This document shows positions 60,801-64,000 of a stretch of DNA of 64,000 nucleotides, piece by piece. Position numbers and translations under genes: made by a program. Where the stretch lies: contig NC_133027.1 of assembly GCF_048771995.1 (NCBI RefSeq), forward strand, positions 103,042,501 to 103,106,500, in the 5' to 3' direction. The notes under the pieces were generated by a model, which searched no databases, was not told the origin of the DNA, and saw nothing but the letters and a program-made list of their open reading frames with translations. The first letter of the stretch is position 1. The number at the start of each line of letters is the position of its first letter. This stretch comes from Taeniopygia guttata. Lineage: Eukaryota; Chordata; Aves; Passeriformes; Estrildidae.

Positions 60801-63137
60801 CAGCGTGTGCATTTCCTCACCACGGCCCGCTGCCTGTGCTCCCACTCACTCCGGAGACCTTCCGCTGCCCACCAACACTCCCACAGTCGCTCTCAAAACC
60901 CCGACTGCCACAGCCTCCACCCCAGCCAAGCCACCTGGAGCCAGCCCCTGTGCGTCCCCCAGACTGATCCCTTCCTCCAAAATGTCCATCAAACACTGGG
61001 TTACAAGGACTCCGTGCTCTTCTCCTCCAGAAGTGGAGAAAAAGGCTCCTTCTCCTAGAAAAGCCCTGGCAGAAGTCAGCCAGGGTCTCCTGGAAGCTGC
61101 TTGCCCTCCTCAAGTCCCACACTCACAGTTTGAAAAGAAGGCCAAGAGAAGGCTTGACTGCAGCAAGGAGGCAGATGCGGGGCAGAAGTGTCTGCAGGGC
61201 TGTAGCTGTGTGACTGAGCTGGACCATGCAGCTAAGAAATCCAAGCTGAATTTATGTCACTTGGTTCCAGACCAGAAAGCTTCTGATGAAGACTCTCTCA
61301 GCCTGGCTGAGTTCTGTAATGACCATGAAGGCTCCAGCCACAGCCCAAAAGAGCCTTCCCTTTCTGGAAGCCATATTAATCCATCAGGCATTCAAACTTC
61401 CCCCCATCATTTCAGATCTCCACGTGGGAAAGACACGGAGGTAGCAGATAAAGAGAACAGTTCTCCTGAAAGAAAAAATTGGTTGTCTGCTTTGGGAGAG
61501 AAGCTACGGACTGGCAGACCTGGCAGCCAGAGCACATCAAACAGCTCCCTGTCATCCTGCAGTCCTGGTGCCAAAAGACAAGAGCCTGTGGCAGTGGCCA
61601 CTTCGCCAAAAACTGTAAGTAGGGCAGCCAACAACATCATGAAATAAGTTATCCCTAGCTGCCACTCTCCCTTTGTTTGTTCCCTCCTGCTCAGACACAA
61701 AGAATTACCTGATCCCTTTGACTATGGACAAAAAGGATGATTTCTGGCCTAATAAGCCGGATTCATTAATGCTTTTATCTGCTAATCCTCTCCACGCAGG
61801 AACAGAGTTTTTATGATGTGTCCTTCATTTTCAAGGGACTTAAGGCACACAGGAGCTCAGAGATCCTTGCAGCTCCCAGCTGGATGTTTGAAGGATGTAG
61901 CTGTTTTCTTAAATACAGCTCTACTCTGAGAGGCACAATAATGCCAACAGCTTTCCTGGCAGATCTCCTGTTTATGTGTTCACCATCACATCTTCCTGTT
62001 TATGTCACTGGAAAGCCACATTGGAAGAAAGAGCTAAATTTTCTTCCAGCTCAGGTAGCAAAAGAATTTGTTACCCATGTTAAAACTGTAGGGCATCAAA
62101 TAAATGCCTTCAGTTTCTCCAGTGAAAAATTAGAAGAAAACAAGAAGTGTGCAAGAGTGAGAGGGCAGGATTTGACCTACACCATCTTATTTTTGGTGTA
62201 CAGGAAGCTTGGCACGGAGCTCACCCTAGGATCTGAAATTCAAGTTAAGCTTTTAAAGCAGCTAAAAGCATTTGCATGAGGGCTTAGCTAGGAAATTACA
62301 ATTATGTTTTTTAAAACAAACCAAACTTGACTTGTCCCTGAAACTGGACTCGCAAGTCGTCCAGTGTCTTTGATAGAGTCTCATTTCACTAAATATTAGG
62401 TAAATTTTCAATCATCAATTTTTAGTTGAACTCTTGAATATCTGATGCTAAAATTGTTAGCATCATTGAGGCTTCTCTCATTTCTTACCTGATTTCATCC
62501 CTTCCAACACTTCTATCAGATATGAACTGGGCAAACCACCAGTCCTGAAGTTATTTATAGCAGCTGGACTCTTCATGTTGGGGTTGTACCAAGAAATCTT
62601 GGTTATAGGAACCCTACAGCTACTTGTGACTACCGTACATGTTTAGACACAAGACAGAGAGATTTTCCCTGGAGAGAGATTGCTGTAGAACAATTACCTT
62701 TCCTGCCCAGTATGCTCTGTTTCAGATTTTGGGATGCTCCTGTGTTGTTCTCAGAGCCTGAGGAGATGCCAGGAATACCCAACAGCATCCATTGAATTTG
62801 CTGTATCTTGAAAATCTGCAGCTCTCTTACCTGCTGTAGGGAAGCTGAAACTGCAGCTGGAGTGCATTTCTCATGGCAGTGGGACAGCCCTAGGATTTAG
62901 ACAGTGTTACCTTTGAGACAGATTGTAGTAAAGAACCTTTCATTTACTCTCTTAGTTAGGAAGCCGAGCAAATTGGAGCAATGATGGAGGGGAGACTTTC
63001 AAGATTCCTGCAGCATATGAGCTGTTCACCTAAAAGTGTTTCATGCTAGTTTTGGGTTTTTTTGCTAGGTTGCAGCCACGTCAGTGTCCATGAGGAAGAT
63101 CTGCACATACTTCCACAGAAAGCCACAGAATGACTGA
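42791..63137 (+). CDS. DTL: DTL (CDT2), WD40 substrate receptor of CRL4 ubiquitin ligase (15 coding exons, full length)
   Basis: DTL recruits substrates bound to DNA-loaded PCNA (CDT1, SET8, p21) to CUL4-DDB1 for ubiquitination, preventing re-replication. The model joins 42791-42836, 43410-43535, 44360-44458, 44776-44837, 44925-45045, 45518-45583, 46712-46827, 47502-47575, 48512-48615, 49521-49625, 51707-51819, 55194-55283, 57044-57182, 60752-61614 and 63069-63137. The total is 2193 nt, 730 aa, with no frame break. Residues about 45-390 form the seven-blade WD40 propeller. WDxR DDB1-binding motifs lie at about 123-126 (WDVR), 166-169 (WDTR) and 242-245 (WDLR). The C-terminal half is Ser/Pro-rich and disordered, with SP/TP CDK sites and a KRRLD basic motif. 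It ends in a PIP-like box (SMRKICTYFHRK, residues 715-726). Exon 1 is unusually Ala/Arg-rich. The protein assignment is certain; the use of alternative exon 1 donors is open. Confidence 0.96.
42826..43315. repeat. 19-bp minisatellite spanning the DTL exon 1 donor and filling intron 1
   Basis: The array has 25 complete units plus a seed copy and a partial end copy. The consensus is CGCGCCTCCCGTCCGGTAC. From 42863 on, 23 consecutive units are all exactly 19 bp. Only the unit at 42845-42862 is 18 bp. The seed copy (42826-42844, CGCGCCCGCCCGTGAGTAC) is the exon 1/intron 1 junction itself. Units come in two linked variants, joined as GTACCGCG or GTGCCGAG. A 57-bp higher-order trio recurs at 42958-43014, 43015-43071 and 43243-43299. 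Because 57 is divisible by three, the array creates long open frames on both strands that are not genes. Confidence 0.97.
43410..43535 (+). CDS. DTL: DTL coding exon 2
   Basis: Encodes RSSAFPLQHLLDSYQCSRED, then DHLSYGGTGMPVPPFGCTFS. These match human YPLQSLLTGYQCS and GVPVPPFGCTFS. Acceptor TTGTAG|GC, donor ACAG|GTAAAT (phase 1). Confidence 0.95.
44360..44458 (+). CDS. DTL: DTL coding exon 3
   Basis: Encodes PNLEHVLAVANEEGFVRLYD, then TESQTTSKLIFK, the first WD40 blade. Acceptor TTTCAG|CC, donor AAAG|GTAAAT. Confidence 0.95.
44776..44837 (+). CDS. DTL: DTL coding exon 4
   Basis: Encodes EWQAHSNAVFDLAWVPGEHG and I, second blade. Acceptor GTTAG|AATGG, donor ATT|GTAAGT (phase 0). The 87-bp intron that follows is open in the same frame. 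Confidence 0.94.
44925..45045 (+). CDS. DTL: DTL coding exon 5
   Basis: Encodes VTASGDQTAKVWDVRAGELL, then GICKGHQCSLKSVAFSRFEK. It contains a WDVR motif where human has WDVK. Acceptor TGAAG|GTC, donor AAAG|GTAAAT. Confidence 0.95.
45518..45583 (+). CDS. DTL: DTL coding exon 6
   Basis: Encodes AVFCTGGRDGNIMVWDTRCN and KK. It carries the WDTR DDB1-contact motif. Acceptor TTGCAG|CT, donor AAAG|GTAAAT. Confidence 0.95.
46712..46827 (+). CDS. DTL: DTL coding exon 7
   Basis: Encodes DGFYRQVNQISGAHNVAEKQ, then TPSKLKKRRQNLRGLAPLV. It includes the basic loop (KKRRQ) that corresponds to the human KPKKKQN insert between blades. Donor GTG|GTGGGT (phase 0). Confidence 0.94.
47502..47575 (+). CDS. DTL: DTL coding exon 8
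   Basis: Encodes DFQQSVTVVLFQDEHTLISA, then GAVDG. Acceptor TTTAAG|GAT, donor GATGG|GTAAGG (phase 2). Confidence 0.95.
48512..48615 (+). CDS. DTL: DTL coding exon 9
   Basis: Encodes VIKVWDLRRNYAAFRQDPLP, then LRSFCYPGTSTRKL. It contains the WDLR DDB1-contact motif. Acceptor TTCCAG|CG, donor CTTG|GTGAGC. Confidence 0.95.
49521..49625 (+). CDS. DTL: DTL coding exon 10
   Basis: Encodes GYSSLVLDSTGANLFANCTD, then DSIYMFNMTSLRTAP. Acceptor TGTAG|GAT, donor CCAG|GTAAGC (phase 1). Confidence 0.95.
50486..50765. repeat. GC-rich minisatellite in DTL intron 10
   Basis: About eight copies of a 25-bp core (GAGCGGCCCCGGCTCCAGCT followed by GCAYG) are mixed with a 13-bp spacer (GAGCAGCCGAGGG). Core-core-spacer gives a 63-bp higher-order unit, seen clearly at 50486-50548 and 50549-50611. 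Since 63 is divisible by three, the array stays open in several frames on both strands. It sits in a G+C-rich block (about 50360-51210) inside an A+T-rich intron. Confidence 0.93.
51675..51697 (+). repeat. (TTTTA)n pentanucleotide run before the DTL exon 11 acceptor
   Basis: Four to five TTTTA units run directly into the polypyrimidine tract (TTTTTTCTTCACAG) of exon 11. The tract therefore forms part of the 3' splice site. Confidence 0.85.
51707..51819 (+). CDS. DTL: DTL coding exon 11
   Basis: Encodes VAVFSGHQNSTFYIKSSTSP, then DDQFLVSGSSDCNAYIWK, a WD40 blade. Acceptor TTCACAG|TG, donor AAG|GTGAGG (phase 0). Confidence 0.95.
51820..55193 (+). other. DTL: DTL intron 11 (3.4 kb), nothing recognised
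   Basis: A+T-rich intronic DNA. Open frames at 54276-54656 (126 codons) and 54706-55077 (123 codons) match no family that I know, and they lack a reason to be read. Confidence 0.6.
55194..55283 (+). CDS. DTL: DTL coding exon 12
   Basis: Encodes VSEPSLPPRILVGHSQEVTS, then VAWCPSDFTK. Acceptor TTTAAG|GTT, donor AAG|GTTTGT (a weaker donor). The exon is 90 nt and phase 0 at both ends, so skipping would remove 30 residues of a blade in frame. Confidence 0.94.
57044..57182 (+). CDS. DTL: DTL coding exon 13
   Basis: Encodes IATCSDDNTVRIWRLQRCPE, the last WD40 blade. The linker NLVGWVTQKKPEEQHGA follows. Acceptor ACTTAG|ATT, donor GCAG|GTAAGG (phase 1). Confidence 0.95.
57183..60751 (+). other. DTL: DTL intron 13 (3.6 kb), nothing recognised apart from a small tandem repeat
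   Basis: This is the largest DTL intron. A 19-bp tandem repeat lies at 58345-58391. No RNA gene, transposable element or coding frame is recognised. Confidence 0.6.
58345..58391. repeat. 19-bp tandem repeat, about 2.4 copies
   Basis: The unit TTGTTTTGTGTGTGCAAAA is repeated with one or two changes and ends in a partial third copy. It lies in DTL intron 13. Confidence 0.75.
60752..61614 (+). CDS. DTL: DTL coding exon 14 (large, disordered region)
   Basis: An 863-nt exon encoding residues 421-708. It is rich in Ser, Pro and Lys. Visible segments that match human DTL in order are GDLPLPTNTP, SSKMSIKHWVTRTP, SPRKAL, KKAKRRLDC, CSCVTELD and KENSSPERKNWL. By position, T463-P464 in LPLPTNTP probably equals human T464, the CDK site that blocks FBXO11 binding; this mapping is inferred. 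Acceptor CTCTCAG|GG, donor AAAACT|GTAAGT (phase 0). An unspliced read-through would stop at 61645-61647. Confidence 0.95.
63069..63137 (+). CDS. DTL: DTL coding exon 15 (PIP-like box and stop)
   Basis: Encodes VAATSVSMRKICTYFHRKPQ ND and TGA. SMRKICTYFHRK matches the PCNA-binding box near the C-terminus of human DTL. The tail after it is four residues (PQND), much shorter than the human tail. Acceptor GCTAG|GTT. Confidence 0.94.
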   Translation, partial: VAATSVSMRKICTYFHRKPQND

Positions 63138-63912
63138 AACAGCGTGCGGCGCTTGCACCTGAGGGATGTTGACGCCAGGGTATCAAGACCAGACTCACCA
63201 ATGCCAACAATGATGCACCAGGATTACACAGTTTGTTGTCAGACCTTCATAGACTTGAGGTTTTAGTCTTCGCATTTTTAAAGCTGTTATCAGTTGAAGA
63301 GAGCTGAGTGTGTAAATTCTACACAATACTTACTCATGGTCTCTTTCTGACTTAGGGTATGTATTTTTTTTATAAACAAAGTATTTTTCATGTGGCACCT
63401 GTTCTAGTCCAAAGACAGACACAGATCTGCTGTGTATTGTTGACAGGCACATATAACTTGTCAGTTTATGTTACTAATCTACTGTTCAAACTGCTACTAC
63501 TTAAGAGTACTGTGTAAATCATTACACTCTTCTGAAAAGTAAGTGTTGGAATATGTGTACAGAAATTTGCTGGAGGAACATCTGAGCCCTCTTCATGTTG
63601 AATGGCATTTCTACAGTTATTCCTGTAGTACTGCAATGACTGCCTGCTTCCAGCAGGGAAGTTAGTAATGTGTTAATTAAATCTAAAAACCTTTTAAATA
63701 GCCCACATCCCTCTGATGGTGACTATGGTGTAAGAAGAGACAGTTTTAATCAAGTACATAATGCCTGTACTCCCCTTGCTATCCCCTTTCTTCTCCCACC
63801 CTGTAAACTGCTGTGTTTACCTACTTAGCTGCCTCTTGAACCACCAGCACTACAGCGCTTAAGACCAAAAGTTTGTCACTTTACTGAAATAAAATACTGA
63901 CAAGGTGTGTTC
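63138..63912 (+). other. DTL: DTL 3'UTR
   Basis: Non-coding sequence from the stop codon to just past the AATAAA at 63888. It is A+T-rich with a T-run at 63364-63371. The end is estimated from usual cleavage 10-25 nt after the hexamer. Confidence 0.75.
63888..63893 (+). terminator. DTL: DTL poly(A) signal (AATAAA)
   Basis: A canonical AATAAA lies about 750 nt past the DTL stop, followed within 20 nt by a GT-rich stretch (AAGGTGTGTTC). No other AATAAA was seen in the 3'UTR. Confidence 0.8.
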
Positions 63913-64000
63913 AAAGAATTAGTTTCATCTGTCCTAAATAGACATTTGTAACAGCCCATTGCCAGTCAGCTCTTACAAGTTCAGCATGTAGCAAAGGCAT

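Noticed and set aside
61818-62279. A 153-codon open frame in DTL intron 14
   Set aside because: It begins with GTG rather than ATG, resembles no protein that I recognise, and a frame of this length is expected by chance a few times in 64 kb. The canonical exon 14 to 15 junction bypasses it.

Overview
The window is a piece of a bird chromosome. Two truncated CR1 LINEs with avian-type 3' ends, A+T-rich non-coding DNA and compact introns point to this. Two conserved vertebrate genes can be reconstructed exon by exon. Neither the species nor the bird group can be named from the sequence alone. No retroviral or other virus-derived element was recognised.

Layout. Positions 1 to about 19,070 are intergenic with no recognisable exon; the only clear repeat there is a CR1 fragment at 6209-6600. 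INTS7 (Integrator subunit 7) runs on the minus strand from its start codon at 42564 to its stop at 19880, in 20 coding exons. The spliced CDS is 2886 nt (961 aa, against about 962 in human). DTL (also CDT2, the substrate receptor of the CRL4 ubiquitin ligase) runs on the plus strand from 42791 to 63137 in 15 coding exons. Its spliced CDS is 2193 nt (730 aa, the human length), followed by a 3'UTR with AATAAA at 63888. The exon phases of both models are consistent throughout.

The genes are head to head, with 226 bp between start codons, in a CpG-rich bidirectional promoter that has two CCAAT boxes and E2F-like sites. This is the arrangement known for human INTS7-DTL on 1q32. INTS7 belongs to the Integrator complex (snRNA 3'-end processing and promoter-proximal termination). 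DTL directs PCNA-dependent destruction of CDT1, SET8 and p21 in S phase and after DNA damage. They share a promoter but act in different complexes.

I see no wholly new biological system. The most notable points are these. (1) A 19-bp minisatellite of about 25 copies fills DTL intron 1. It appears to be seeded from the DTL exon 1/intron 1 splice junction and leaves two equivalent in-frame splice donors 18 nt apart. (2) INTS7 has two GC-AG introns. (3) DTL intron 4 (87 bp) has no in-frame stop and would insert 29 residues if retained. (4) A second GC-rich minisatellite lies in DTL intron 10. The two minisatellites account for most of the long overlapping open frames in the window.
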